Translations under genes and position numbers: made by a program
Notes under the pieces: model-generated
Databases searched by the model: none
What the model was told of the DNA's origin: nothing
What the model saw: the letters and a program-made list of their open reading frames with translations, nothing else
Source: Burkholderiales bacterium
Lineage (GTDB): Bacteria; Pseudomonadota; Gammaproteobacteria; Burkholderiales; Nitrosomonadaceae
Direction of reading: 5' to 3'
Assembly (NCBI GenBank): GCA_015075225.1
Contig: JABTUQ010000005.1
Location: 107,075-171,074 of the forward strand
DNA length: 64,000 bases
Shown here: positions 19,274-29,823 of the stretch, one piece after another
Layout of the letters: every line of letters begins with the position of its first letter
Numbering within the stretch: the stretch's first letter is position 1

Positions 19274-19300
19274 TTAACGGTCATTGAGCGTATAACTTTA
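19274..19300 (-). promoter_or_regulatory. Sigma-28 (FliA) promoter for flgM-flgN
   Basis: On the minus strand TAAAGTTA is followed by exactly 11 bases and ACCGTTAA. The consensus is TAAAGTTT-N11-GCCGATAA, so the -35 matches 7 of 8 and the -10 matches 6 of 8. The position ahead of flgM makes class 3 flagellar control likely. Confidence 0.8.
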
Positions 19301-19572
19301 GCCAAATACAGAACATTTCTGTCATTTTTTCTGCTCTTGCATCCGTACTAAACCCAACAATTTGCCGGAAAAATATCCGGGAAGTGATTTTTCCCAAATG
19401 AGGTAACTTCATACAACGGCTTTCCTGTTGCCAACTTTAGCTCGAAAAAATCTGCCACTTTAATCACGCTGATTCACGAAAAAACCACAACTGCTATTTG
19501 CCTTGATTGATGTCTCTCGTGGTTATTGCACTACAATACCGCCTGTTACCGTTTACCTTTGATCCGTGAACC

Positions 19573-21087
19573 ATGTTCTTCGAACCCGTCATACTCTGGA
19601 CAGACGCGCTGATTTATTTGCTGCTGGCAGTCGGCATTGCCTTTGCTCTATATGCCAGGCGGCATGAACATGCGCTGGCATCGTGGCGCAAGGTAGCGCA
19701 CAGCGCCAGCGGTATGTCGGCGCTGACCATTTTGCTGTGCTTTGTCTTGATCGGATTACTCGATACCGTGCATTTTCGTCCGATACTGGAACAAACCGCG
19801 CAAAGTGATGGAAAACAGCTATATAGCGTGGAAGTGTTAAGTTTGCTGGATTTGCTGACAGAATCGTTACGGGCGCAAACGGAAAAAACTTATTCCGCAC
19901 CGTTGTCCGCTTTTCTTTACGCCAAGGAGACGATTACAACGCCAGATGGAAACCAGATCAGGGATTTTGCCCGACTGTCCTATGGCGGCGCTCATCTGAA
20001 TAATCCACAGGCCGAATTGAGCGGAGATGTGTTATGGCGATCCATCTCCGGTATTTCTGCCGGATTGCTGATCTGGGTCGGGCTGGTAGCCGGTGTGGGT
20101 TTTGCAAAGGCCAGGCAATACCGGGTTGCGTTTTTTTACATGCAGGCAGCGATATGGCGTGGCGCAACTGAAATTCCATGGCGCGCCATTCTGATAACCC
20201 TGGCTGTCATTTTGGCCACATGCGGCGCGATTACAATGCTGGCTTCCCACTATCATGTGCTGGGCACGGACAAGGTTGGACAGGATGTGTTGTATCTATC
20301 TCTCAAAAGCATTCGAACAGGTCTTGTGATCGGAGCGCTGACGACGTTGATCATGCTGCCGTTTGCCCTGTTGCTGGGAATAGGAGCTGGCTATTTTCGT
20401 GGTTGGGTGGATGATGTCATCCAGTATGTTTATACCACGCTCAGCTCCATCCCCAGCGTGCTGCTGATTGCCGCTGCGGTGCTGATGATGCAGGTTTATA
20501 TTGAAACTCACGCCGACATGCTCGATACCGCCGCTGCTCGTGCCGATCTGCGCCTGCTGTTTCTTTGCATCATCCTGGGCATCACTAGCTGGACCGGGTT
20601 ATGCAGATTGCTGCGTGGCGAAACCATGAAGCTGCGGGAAATGGAATATATCCAGGCGGCGCATGCCTTTGGCGTATCTCACTGGCGCATTGTCACCCGC
20701 CATATTTTGCCCAATGTCATCCATATCGTGCTCATTACTACTGTGATGGATTTCAGCAGTCTGGTGCTGGCTGAAGCTGTCTTGTCCTATGTTGGTGTAG
20801 GGGTGGATCCCTCGACCATCAGTTTCGGGACAATGATCAACGCTTCCAGGCTGGAAATGGCGCGCGAACCGATGGTCTGGTGGACACTGTTTGCATCGTT
20901 CACATTTATGTTTGCACTGGTTTTGAGCGCCAATCTGTTTTCGGATGCAGTACAAAATGCATTCAACCCGCGTAATCGGATAATGGCTGGCAATGCAAAC
21001 GGCTTGCCTGAAAACCAGACTGCCGTGAAAAACACAGAGGAAACGACAGAAACCTTGCCCATCGAGCGGAATACCCCTCGTACATGA
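19573..21087 (+). CDS. Peptide ABC transporter permease, DppC/OppC type, long form
   Basis: A 504-residue inner-membrane subunit. The C-terminal ~290 residues form the standard binding-protein-dependent permease domain with an EAA loop (YIQAAHAFGVSHWRIVTRH). The first ~200 residues are an extension with two to three extra helices and a long periplasmic loop, much longer than OppC (about 300). No partner OppB permease or binding protein is adjacent, so these must come from elsewhere. It overlaps the ATPase gene by 4 bases (ATGA). The gap upstream (19301-19572) shows no gene. Confidence 0.82.
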   Translation: MFFEPVILWTDALIYLLLAVGIAFALYARRHEHALASWRKVAHSASGMSALTILLCFVLIGLLDTVHFRPILEQTAQSDGKQLYSVEVLSLLDLLTESLRAQTEKTYSAPLSAFLYAKETITTPDGNQIRDFARLSYGGAHLNNPQAELSGDVLWRSISGISAGLLIWVGLVAGVGFAKARQYRVAFFYMQAAIWRGATEIPWRAILITLAVILATCGAITMLASHYHVLGTDKVGQDVLYLSLKSIRTGLVIGALTTLIMLPFALLLGIGAGYFRGWVDDVIQYVYTTLSSIPSVLLIAAAVLMMQVYIETHADMLDTAAARADLRLLFLCIILGITSWTGLCRLLRGETMKLREMEYIQAAHAFGVSHWRIVTRHILPNVIHIVLITTVMDFSSLVLAEAVLSYVGVGVDPSTISFGTMINASRLEMAREPMVWWTLFASFTFMFALVLSANLFSDAVQNAFNPRNRIMAGNANGLPENQTAVKNTEETTETLPIERNTPRT

Positions 21088-23140
21088 CCGCCCTGCTTGA
21101 AATAAACAATCTCAATGTGCTGCTGCATACCGGTCGGCAGCCGGTACATGCGGTAAATGGACTATCGCTCGTTATTCATCCGGGTGAAACCTTTGCCCTG
21201 CTGGGGGAATCCGGCAGTGGAAAATCGATTACGGCACTATCTGTCATGCGCCTGCTGCCGGATGCCGGAGAAATCGTGCACGGTAGCATCCGGCTGAACG
21301 GAGATGAATTGCTGACCTTGCCGGAATCGACCATGCGCCATATACGTGGCAACCGTATCGGCATGATTTTTCAGGAACCGATGCTGAGTCTGAACCCGGT
21401 CATGACCACCGGCGCACAAATTGAGGAAGTGTTGCTGCAGCACTCCGGTTTGCGTGGCACTGCATTGCAAACCCGTATTCTGGAGCTGTTGCGCCAGGTA
21501 GGAATCCCTGATCCGGCCCAGCGTATGGCCGAATATCCATTCCAGTTCTCGGGCGGGATGAAACAGCGGGTCATGATCGCGATGGCGCTGGCAGGAAAAC
21601 CGGAACTGCTGATTGCGGACGAACCTACGACTGCACTGGACGTAACGATTCAGGCCCAAGTACTTGATCTCATGCGGGAATTGCAGCAACAGGAAAATAT
21701 GGCTGTTCTGCTGATTACGCATGACCTGGGTGTGGTGGCGGAAATGGCGCATCGCGTTGCCGTTATGTACGCGGGGCAGATCATCGAAACGGCAGATCGG
21801 GAAAGTTTTTTTCAATCTGCCGCACACCCATATTCCCACAAACTGTTTGCCGCTTTACCGGCCAGAAACAAGCGTAATCACGGATTAACCGTCATCTCCG
21901 GAAATGTGCCGGTTCTTTCAAAAAAATTTACCGGTTGCCGTTTCGCTGATCGCTGTGACCGGGCGTGGGAAAAATGTCATCAAATCACCCCGCCGTGGGT
22001 GGAAATTGCACCGCAGCATCATGTCCGGTGCCATCTTTATCCGGATCATCCTGCCGATGCATTGCCCCGCACAAATCGCCCGTCGCAGGATCATCCCGCA
22101 ATCAATCCCTCCGCGTCCGGATTAAATAAAACCGCCCCACTATTGCGGGTTGAGCAACTGAAGATACATTTCCCGATCTACAAAGGGCTGCTAAAACGGG
22201 TGGCGGGTTACATCAAAGCCGTAGATGGCGTATCGCTGCAAATCGATAGCGGAAAACACTGGCGCTGGTGGGAGAATCCGGTTGCGGAAAAACTACGGCA
22301 GGCAAGGGAATCATGCAGCTCATACGGGCGACATCGGGCAGCGTTCGTTTGCAAAATGAAGAACTATGCGGTCTGAATCGCAAACAATTGCTGCAAAAGC
22401 GCACCGCATTCCAGATCATCTTTCAGGATCCCTATTCCTCGCTCAATCCGCGCATGCGTATCATTGACATCATCGAAGAGGGGATGAAAGCGCTTGGCCG
22501 GAATCCGGCCCAAATTGCCCCCGATGAAAAACACCGGTTCGATATTGATATCCTACTGATGCAAGTGGGTCTGCCAGCAGAAGCCAAATGGCGCTATCCG
22601 CATGAATTTTCTGGTGGCCAGCGCCAGCGGATTGCCATAGCGCGCGCACTGGCGGTAAATCCGCAACTTTTGATCTGCGATGAACCCACCAGCGCACTGG
22701 ATGTCTCGGTACAGGCACAAATACTGAATCTGCTGAAAACGCTGCAACAGGAACGCGGGCTTGCTTATTTGCTCATTACCCACAATATAGCGGTAGTGGA
22801 TTATCTGGCGGATGAAGTCGCGGTCATGTATCTGGGAAAAATTGTGGAAAGCGGGCGTACCGAAGAGGTGCTGGATACCCCGAAACACCCGTATACCCAA
22901 GCACTGCTGTCTGCTGTTCCCGGTGCGGAATCAATGCATGAACCCGGAACCCGGCGTGAGATCATACGGCTACAGGGCGAACCTCCTTCACCGGCTAATG
23001 TGCCGCAAGGCTGCCATTTTCACCCACGCTGCCCGCATGTTATGCCGATCTGCCGGGAAATTTATCCGGCAGCCAGCCGGTTCAGTGCCAGCCACACCAC
23101 TTATTGCCATCTTTATTCTCAGGAACCTCAGGATCTTTAA
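21084..23140 (+). CDS. Fused double ABC ATPase (DppD-DppF type), one frameshift
   Basis: Two complete nucleotide-binding domains in one protein of about 685 residues, energising peptide uptake with the permease at 19573. Domain 1: Walker A GESGSGKS, signature FSGGMKQRV, Walker B LLIADEPTTAL. Its tail has the oligopeptide-transporter C-terminal domain with cysteines (FADRCDRAWEKC). Domain 2 repeats these: GESGCGKT, FSGGQRQRI, LLICDEPTSAL. The frame breaks at the A-run 22253-22256, at the start of Walker A of domain 2. One extra A restores SGKTLALVGESGCGKTT. I read this as a sequencing slip or a recent mutation. Confidence 0.85.
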
Positions 23141-23142
23141 CG

Positions 23143-24747
23143 ATGATTGATCAGGAAGTAAAACGCCGCCGGACATTTGCCATTATTTCTCACCCGGATG
23201 CCGGCAAAACCACGCTTACGGAAAAATTGCTGCTGTTTGCCGGTGCCATTCATATTGCTGGAAGTGTCAAGGCACGCAAAGCCAGCCGTCACGCCACATC
23301 CGACTGGATGGAGATCGAAAAGCAGCGCGGCATTTCCGTTGCCAGCTCGGTCATGCAAATGGAGTACCGCGATTGCGTGATCAACCTGCTGGACACACCC
23401 GGCCACCAGGATTTTTCGGAAGACACCTACCGTGTACTGACCGCCGTCGATGCCGCACTCATGGTCATCGATGCGGCCAATGGCGTGGAATCGCAAACCC
23501 TGCGCCTGTTGCAGGTTTGTCGTGCCCGTAATACCCCGATCATTACTTTCGTCAACAAACTCGACCGCGAAGTGCGCGAACCGCTCGATCTGATCGACGA
23601 AATCGAGCGTACACTCGGTATGGATGTGATTCCGTTCACCTGGCCGATTGGCTCAGGCAAGCTGTTTCATGGCGTCTACGACTTGCGCCATCAGCTGATG
23701 CGCGTTTTTCGTGCCGGTATGGATCGTGTCGATCAGGATGAAACCGCCATCATTACCGATCTGGATGATCCGGCCGTCTCGGAACGCTTTGGTGCCAACC
23801 TGGAACAGGCGCGCCAGGAAATCGACCTGATTACCGGCGCCGCACCGGAATTTGACCAGGAAGCCTTCCTTGCCGGGCGGCAGACACCGGTATTTTTTGG
23901 CTCCGCCATCAACAACTTTGGCGTGCAGGAAGTGCTCGATACATTGGTCGAACTGGCACCGCCGCCGGGTATGCGCAAGGCTATCCAGCGCGAAATTCAG
24001 CCTGCCGAGAAGAAATTTTCCGGTGTAGTTTTCAAGATACAGGCCAACATGAATCCAGCTCACCGCGATCGCATCGCCTTCGTGCGGATTTGTTCCGGCG
24101 AATTCCGGCGCGGGATGAATCTCAAGGTCGTGCGCAGCGGCAAGGATGTACGTACCAGCACCGTGGTTTCATTTCTCTCGCAACGGCGCGAACTGCTGGA
24201 AACTGCCTACGCAGGCGACATCATCGGCATTCCCAACCACGGCACACTGCAACTGGCGGACACCCTGACCGAAGGTGATAACCTGCAATTCACCGGCCTG
24301 CCCTTTTTCGCCCCGGAAATTTTCCAGACGGTCGAAATTGCCGATCCATTGCGTAGCAAGCAACTCAAGCTGGGATTAACTCAGCTGGGCGAAGAAGGCG
24401 CCATCCAGGTATTTCGTCCGCACATCGGCAGCATGTTGCTGCTGGGCGCTGTTGGTGTATTACAGTTTGAAGTCGTTACCCACCGGCTCAAGCACGAATA
24501 TGGCGTCGATGCGCGTATCGCCCCGGCCAAATACCAACTGGCAAGATGGGTTACTGCTGAAAATTCCCAGGAATTACAACGTTTTATTGATGCCAACGCC
24601 CACCGCATTGCCTATGATGCAGTCGATGCCCCTACCTTCCTCGCCTCCTTCTCTGCCGAAATCAGCGTGGCCGAGGAAAACTGGCCCGGCATTCGTTTCC
24701 ACAAAATGCGGGAACACGCCGGTTTGATGTTCCAGACCGCCAGCTGA
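23143..24747 (+). CDS. prfC: Peptide chain release factor 3
   Basis: A 534-residue translational GTPase that recycles RF1/RF2. G-domain motifs are HPDAGKTTLTEK, DTPGHQDF and NKLDR; the long middle and C-terminal domains match RF3, which is longer than EF-Tu and lacks EF-G domains IV-V. The ATG at 23143 was chosen because MIDQEVKRRRTFAIISHPDA is the family start and an AGGA site precedes it. It begins three bases after the ATPase gene. Confidence 0.95.
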   Translation: MIDQEVKRRRTFAIISHPDAGKTTLTEKLLLFAGAIHIAGSVKARKASRHATSDWMEIEKQRGISVASSVMQMEYRDCVINLLDTPGHQDFSEDTYRVLTAVDAALMVIDAANGVESQTLRLLQVCRARNTPIITFVNKLDREVREPLDLIDEIERTLGMDVIPFTWPIGSGKLFHGVYDLRHQLMRVFRAGMDRVDQDETAIITDLDDPAVSERFGANLEQARQEIDLITGAAPEFDQEAFLAGRQTPVFFGSAINNFGVQEVLDTLVELAPPPGMRKAIQREIQPAEKKFSGVVFKIQANMNPAHRDRIAFVRICSGEFRRGMNLKVVRSGKDVRTSTVVSFLSQRRELLETAYAGDIIGIPNHGTLQLADTLTEGDNLQFTGLPFFAPEIFQTVEIADPLRSKQLKLGLTQLGEEGAIQVFRPHIGSMLLLGAVGVLQFEVVTHRLKHEYGVDARIAPAKYQLARWVTAENSQELQRFIDANAHRIAYDAVDAPTFLASFSAEISVAEENWPGIRFHKMREHAGLMFQTAS

Positions 24748-25068
24748 TACCAGGAAATTGGCATGCTTTACCTGAAACACTGGCAGTCTATGGGTTTCCA
24801 ACAAATGGGGATTATAATAACTTCAAATGACCTGTCGGATTCCTCATGTTGATGGGTAATAGCTTTTCCTGTTTGTGGGGTATTGATATAGATCGCGAAT
24901 ACACCGTGCACCACGTTTGAAACGTTGCCGGACAAGGCTCGTTACTGGCGACACGTGTGCGGCTACAGATTGCACAACTACCTCATACAATTCCATCTTT
25001 CGCGGCTTGGCTCGCTTGCGTGGCTGCCTCAGAAATGATCTAATTTTTTACCTTTTTTATTCTTTCCT
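24748..25068. other. 321-base gap between prfC and the MBOAT gene
   Basis: I see no gene, tRNA or clear terminator here. The only notable bases are an AT-rich GATTATAATA at about 24811 that could serve as a promoter element. Confidence 0.5.
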
Positions 25069-26555
25069 GTGCTTTTCACATCTGCCTTATTTTCCTATTT
25101 ATATCTGCCGATCGTCGCAGCGGGCTTCTTTTTGCTCGGTCGCACTCCTCGCGCAGCGGCGACTTGGCTCGGACTCGCTTCGATATACTTCTACGGCTAC
25201 TGGATGCCGGAATATGTTGCACTGCTGCTTGTTTCGATCGTTACCAACTATGGATTCGGGATTATTATTGGCAGGCTGCGTGACCAGGCTGGCGACTCCA
25301 GTGAAATATCAGCGCGCATTGCACTGATTTTCGGCCTGATTTTCAATTTTGGCTTGCTGTCCTGGTTCAAATACGCAAACTTTCTACTCGATATGCTGCG
25401 AACGGCTACCGCCCTGAGCTTGCCAGGAATCGAGGTAATCCTGCCCATTGGAATCTCATTTTTCACTTTCACACAGATCGCGTTTCTAGTCGATACCTTC
25501 ACCAAAGGAACACGTGAGTACCGATTCACTCACTATCTGTTGTTCGTTACCTATTTTCCACATCTGATCGCCGGGCCTGTTTTGCATCATTCACAGATGA
25601 TGCCCCAGTTTGCCGATCCGGATATCTATCGACCGCGGGTGGCAAAGATAGCTGCGGGACTCGGGTTATTCGCATTGGGTCTGATCAAAAAAATCGTGCT
25701 GGCAGATGGCATTGCTCCTTATGCCAATGCGGTATTTGACGCTACATCAGCCGGTTACTTGCCAACCACGCTCGAAGCCTGGGTAGGGGCCGTGGCCTAT
25801 ACGCTGCAACTCTATTTTGACTTCTCAGGTTATTCCGATATGGCCGTAGGTTTGTCTATGATCTTCGGGTCCGATTGCCCTTCAATTTTGCCTCGCCCTA
25901 TCGCGCTACCAACATCTCCGAATTCTGGCGTCGCTGGCACATGACACTGTCAGCTTTTTTGCGCGACTATCTGTATATCCCGCTCGGCGGCAATCGCCGC
26001 GGAAATTTGCGGCGCGTCATCAATCTCATGGTGACCATGCTGCTTGGCGGTCTCTGGCATGGCGCCAGTTGGACATTCGTGGCCTGGGGTGGCCTGCACG
26101 GATTTTATCTGGTGGCACACCATGGCTTTGGCGGCATGTTTACACGATGTCTTGCCCATCTTCTGCCCCGTACTGCAACTGTGCTGGTGGCCTGGCTGAT
26201 TACGATGCTTGCTGTCGTTGTGGCTTGGGTGTTTTTTCGCGCTGTTGATTTCACGACAGCCAGCACCATGCTGTTGGCCATGTTCTCGATTATGGATACC
26301 GATTCTTTCCCGAAGATTCTGTTCAATGCCGGGCTCGACACATCTCGCGGTATCTGGTTGATCCTGACATGGAGTCTGGTCGCAGTATCACCGATAAATT
26401 CAAACAACCTGTTTGATCGACACCTCGGGACCTGCATGCAATCTCAGTCGGTTGCATGGTTCAGTATCGGTGCAGCTGTTACCATGATCGCGGCGCTAAT
26501 AGCAATCAACGAACTACGCGCTAGCACAAGTCCATTCATCTACTTCAATTTCTGA
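25069..26555 (+). CDS. MBOAT-family O-acyltransferase (AlgI-like), one frameshift
   Basis: A polytopic membrane acyltransferase of about 495 residues that transfers acyl groups to an exported polysaccharide or cell-wall sugar. Conserved segments: SWFKYANFLLD, LPIGISFFTFTQIAFLVD, FPHLIAGPVLHH, FDFSGYSDMAVGLS, and the catalytic-histidine region MLLGGLWHGASWTF. The frame breaks at the G-run 25867-25869: one extra G gives GLSMIFGVRLPFNF and joins both halves. The GTG at 25069 is the best start by family comparison, though the ribosome site is weak. The stop overlaps the next start (TGATG), so it is coupled to the SGNH gene. Confidence 0.87.
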
Positions 26556-27586
26556 TGTTGCGCAAAATCCTGCTCATAGCACTCGGTTCCCTGGCTTCGC
26601 TAATCGCCATAGAACTGGTGCTACGTATCCTGCCCACTCCAACCGCTACTCGTATGGGCCAATACATAGATCCGCTTATAAGTACCTATCCACCAAATTT
26701 TGAATTCCAAAGTGCTACTGGATGGGCGTTCCTTAATCCCCAACAACAACGTTCAAATGAGTTCGGATTTATCCCTGATCGCCCTTTCTCATATTCACCC
26801 GATGCTATTGCACTGATCGGAGACAGTCTAGTCGAGCAATCAATGCTTATTTCATCGGATCGTCTGGCGATGCAGCTCGAAAATGGACGCAGTGGTGCTC
26901 CTGTTTTTTCGCTGGGGATTCCTGGCAGCAGTCTTTTCGACTATCTCGAACGGATCAGGTTTGCGCGCGACAAGCTTGGTGTAAGGAAGTTCTGGATTGT
27001 TGTCGAGGGTGCAGATGTTCGACAAAGCCTCTGCGAACACGCTGCCTATGTGGATGTCTGCCTGGATACCAACGGTGAAATCCTTCGCAAGAAGAAGCCA
27101 CCTCGTGACCCTCTGCGTGATATTTTTGCACACTCCGCAGTCCTGCAGTACTTCATCGGCGTACTTCGTTTGTCACCCAAGGCATTGGTCGAAAGCATCA
27201 ATCGGCCCGCTTTGTCAAAAATGGAAGAAGGTACAGCTACGGTAGCTGATAAACCTTCCGGCACACCCCTCTCGTCGGCCGAGGTCAGCGTCATTGAGCG
27301 ATTTTTCCGGGAACTCTCAAGTTTCAGTTCGATAAAAGTAGGCCTTGTAATCGATCCACGGCTTGGTGATCTGAATCGCAACGACGAATTCATCAATCCC
27401 GCACTTGAGTCAGTGTACAGACAGGCAATTGCAGCAGGCATTGCGGTGGTTCATCCATTTCGGGATTTAAAACAATATTCAGATTTGACCGGTCTGGAAA
27501 TGCGTGTAGGCCCCTACGATGAACACTGGAATGCACGGGCAAATGCGGTTATTGCGAAAGCTATCCTCAGAAAGGCGCCAATGTAA
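26555..27586 (+). CDS. SGNH/GDSL-hydrolase-like protein, membrane anchored
   Basis: A 343-residue protein with one N-terminal transmembrane helix (4-24) and an exported SGNH-fold domain. Block I is ALIGDSLVEQS with the candidate nucleophile serine; the final block is DEHWNARAN, supplying Asp-His. This matches the AlgJ/DltD-like partners of MBOAT acyltransferases. It is coupled to the upstream MBOAT gene, so the pair probably O-acetylates a surface glycan. The actual glycan is not identifiable here. Confidence 0.78.
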   Translation: MLRKILLIALGSLASLIAIELVLRILPTPTATRMGQYIDPLISTYPPNFEFQSATGWAFLNPQQQRSNEFGFIPDRPFSYSPDAIALIGDSLVEQSMLISSDRLAMQLENGRSGAPVFSLGIPGSSLFDYLERIRFARDKLGVRKFWIVVEGADVRQSLCEHAAYVDVCLDTNGEILRKKKPPRDPLRDIFAHSAVLQYFIGVLRLSPKALVESINRPALSKMEEGTATVADKPSGTPLSSAEVSVIERFFRELSSFSSIKVGLVIDPRLGDLNRNDEFINPALESVYRQAIAAGIAVVHPFRDLKQYSDLTGLEMRVGPYDEHWNARANAVIAKAILRKAPM

Positions 27587-27614
27587 AACAAATATCTCGA
27601 ATAGCAATTGCTGC

Positions 27615-28495
27615 TCAATCCCGGTTGATCCGCGCAGAAAACAGGCTGGCGGATACGATCATGAGTCCGCCAGCCCAGTCTCGTGCCGTCAGGCGTTCTT
27701 CAGTGAGAAAATAGGCAGCAATGGCAGCAGCCACCAGTCTCGAACAGCATGATCACAATGGCTTGATTGGCGGGTATATGAGTCATTCCATTGCAGCAAT
27801 ATGCACAGAAAAAATACCAGGCCACCTGTGCCTGCCAGTATCAGCCATCCGTGCGTATGCAGGTGGGTGATGCCGGAAAAGCTCCCCATCAGCAGTGTTG
27901 CCACAAACCCGGTCAAAACAGCGCCGGAGAGAACAGCCAGCAGTTTTAGCCGGATGTCGTGCTGCTGATCCTTGCGTATCAACACATTGGTCAGTGCAAA
28001 GGCAAATCCGGCGGATAATCCCATCCAGTCACCATACGAGTTTGGCAAAGGCAGGTTGCTACCCGGCTGCCAGAGCAAAAGCAAGGCACCCGCAAGCGAC
28101 GACAGGATGATTGCGTAACCCTGCCTGCTTAGCCGTTCCTGAAGCAGGATGCGGGAAAACAGGATGGTCCATAGCGGTGCCAGGTAAAACAGGAGCAGCA
28201 CCCGCATGACTTCTCCGTGAATAATGCCGAGCACATAGGCGATGCCGGTCCAGCCTGCACTGAGATTGATCCAGAGCAAAATGAAGGCTGCCGGATCACG
28301 CAACTCGGAAAACCGGATCTGCTTTCCAAACAGAATAAGCCCGATCAGCAATGCGATAGAGTAAGCCAGCGCTGTGGATAATTCACCGCTCATACCGGCC
28401 TGTTCCAGCAACCGGTAGGGGTACCAGGTCACTCCCCAGGTGGCGGCACCCAGCAACAGGCTGGCGATTGGCAATAGTTTTTTTTGTTTGGTCAA
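27615..28495 (-). CDS. EamA/DMT-family transporter, two indels
   Basis: A drug/metabolite transporter of about 293 residues with ten predicted helices in two EamA repeats. It starts MTKQKKLLPIASLLLGAATW. The second repeat is broken twice: near 27784-27790 (CAATGGAATG, where relatives read QWGMTHIPANQAIVIMLFE) and near 27738-27740 (one extra base before LVAAAIAAYFLTEERLT). Correcting both gives an intact end, ARINRD, and a TGA at 27615. The substrate is unknown. It diverges from dapC. Confidence 0.75.
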
Positions 28496-28596
28496 GGTTA
28501 GTTGCGCCCTTTATAATAAGCCTTTCACTTTTTACTGCCTTCCTGAGAGCGCATCCATACCGCAAGCGTAACCCTTGCGGGCAATCCTGACAAAGT

Positions 28597-29796
28597 ATGA
28601 ACCCTTCACTGGAAAACCTGCAGTTATATCCCTTTCAGAAGCTCGCCAAATTATTCGAGGATCTCGAACCCAGTGATGCCTCGTTAAAACATATTGGCTT
28701 GCATATTGGCGAACCCAGACACAGCACGCCAGAATTTATCAGGCAGGCGCTGGTCAATAGCCTGGAAGGGCTGGCGCATTATCCCACAGTCCTCGGATCG
28801 GATTTGCTACGCACCAGTATTGCTGCCTGGCTGACAAAGCGCTATCACCTTTCAGCCATCAATCCTGATACGGAAGTAATCCCGGTCAATGGCAGCCGGG
28901 AGGCGCTGTTTGCATTCGCGCAGGCGGTGATTGACAAGCATGAAGGTTCCCGCCCGGCTGTGGTTTGCCAAAATCCCTTTTACCAAATCTATGAAGGGGC
29001 AGCACTGCTGGCAGGAGCCACGCCCTATTTTCTCAATCAGTTGCCGGAAAACAATTTTTCAGTCGATACCACGCAATTGCCCGATGCAGTGTGGGAACGA
29101 ACCCAGCTCGCCTATATCTGCTCTCCCAACAATCCTACCGGCAGGGTGCTGACACTGGATGAATGGCGGCATTTGTTTGATCTGTCTGATCGCTATGGAT
29201 TTGTGATTGCCGCAGATGAGTGCTATTCGGAAATCTATTTCGACGAAGCGAACCCTCCTCTGGGTGCGCTGGAAGCGGCCGAAAAACTTGGGCGCAGCGG
29301 TTTTCCCCGGCTAGTTGTGTTCAGCAGTTTATCCAAACGCTCCAATGTGCCGGGGATGCGTTCCGGTTTTGTCGCGGGAGATGCAACCATTCTCAAGAAA
29401 TTCCTGCTTTACCGCACTTATCATGGCAGCGCGATGAATCCGGCCGTGCAGGCAGCCAGTACGGTTGCCTGGAATGACGAGCAGCATGTGGCCGAAAACC
29501 GTAAGCTGTACCGTGAGAAATTTGCTGGTGCCATGCGCATACTGGGAGATACCCTGCCTGTCAGCATGCCGGATGCCGGGTTCTATTTATGGCTGCAAAC
29601 ACCTGTCAGCGGCGTGGAGTTTTGCAAGCGTTTGTACCGTGAAGGAAACGTGACCGTGTTGCCAGGCAGCTATCTGGCGCGCGTGGCGCATGGCATTGAT
29701 CCCGGTGGAAATTTCGTGCGGATCGCGCTGGTAGCGCCGGTTGCAGAATGTATGGAAGCAATGGAGCGAATCAGGGATATCGCCAGAAAATTCTGA
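28597..29796 (+). CDS. dapC: N-succinyldiaminopimelate aminotransferase
   Basis: A 399-residue class I/II PLP aminotransferase of the betaproteobacterial DapC type, in lysine/peptidoglycan precursor synthesis. The PLP lysine is in SSLSKRSNVPGMRSGF, with NNPTGRVL and ADECYSEIYF as neighbours in the active site. It precedes dapD by 27 bases, so the two consecutive pathway steps form one operon. Confidence 0.93.
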   Translation: MNPSLENLQLYPFQKLAKLFEDLEPSDASLKHIGLHIGEPRHSTPEFIRQALVNSLEGLAHYPTVLGSDLLRTSIAAWLTKRYHLSAINPDTEVIPVNGSREALFAFAQAVIDKHEGSRPAVVCQNPFYQIYEGAALLAGATPYFLNQLPENNFSVDTTQLPDAVWERTQLAYICSPNNPTGRVLTLDEWRHLFDLSDRYGFVIAADECYSEIYFDEANPPLGALEAAEKLGRSGFPRLVVFSSLSKRSNVPGMRSGFVAGDATILKKFLLYRTYHGSAMNPAVQAASTVAWNDEQHVAENRKLYREKFAGAMRILGDTLPVSMPDAGFYLWLQTPVSGVEFCKRLYREGNVTVLPGSYLARVAHGIDPGGNFVRIALVAPVAECMEAMERIRDIARKF

Positions 29797-29823
29797 TCTG
29801 ATTATTTTTAAGTTAGGAGTCAC

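Noticed and set aside
21084-23140. Programmed frameshift in the ABC ATPase gene
   Set aside because: The break is at a plain four-A run without a slippery heptamer, stimulatory hairpin or internal ribosome site, and other genes show the same type of loss.
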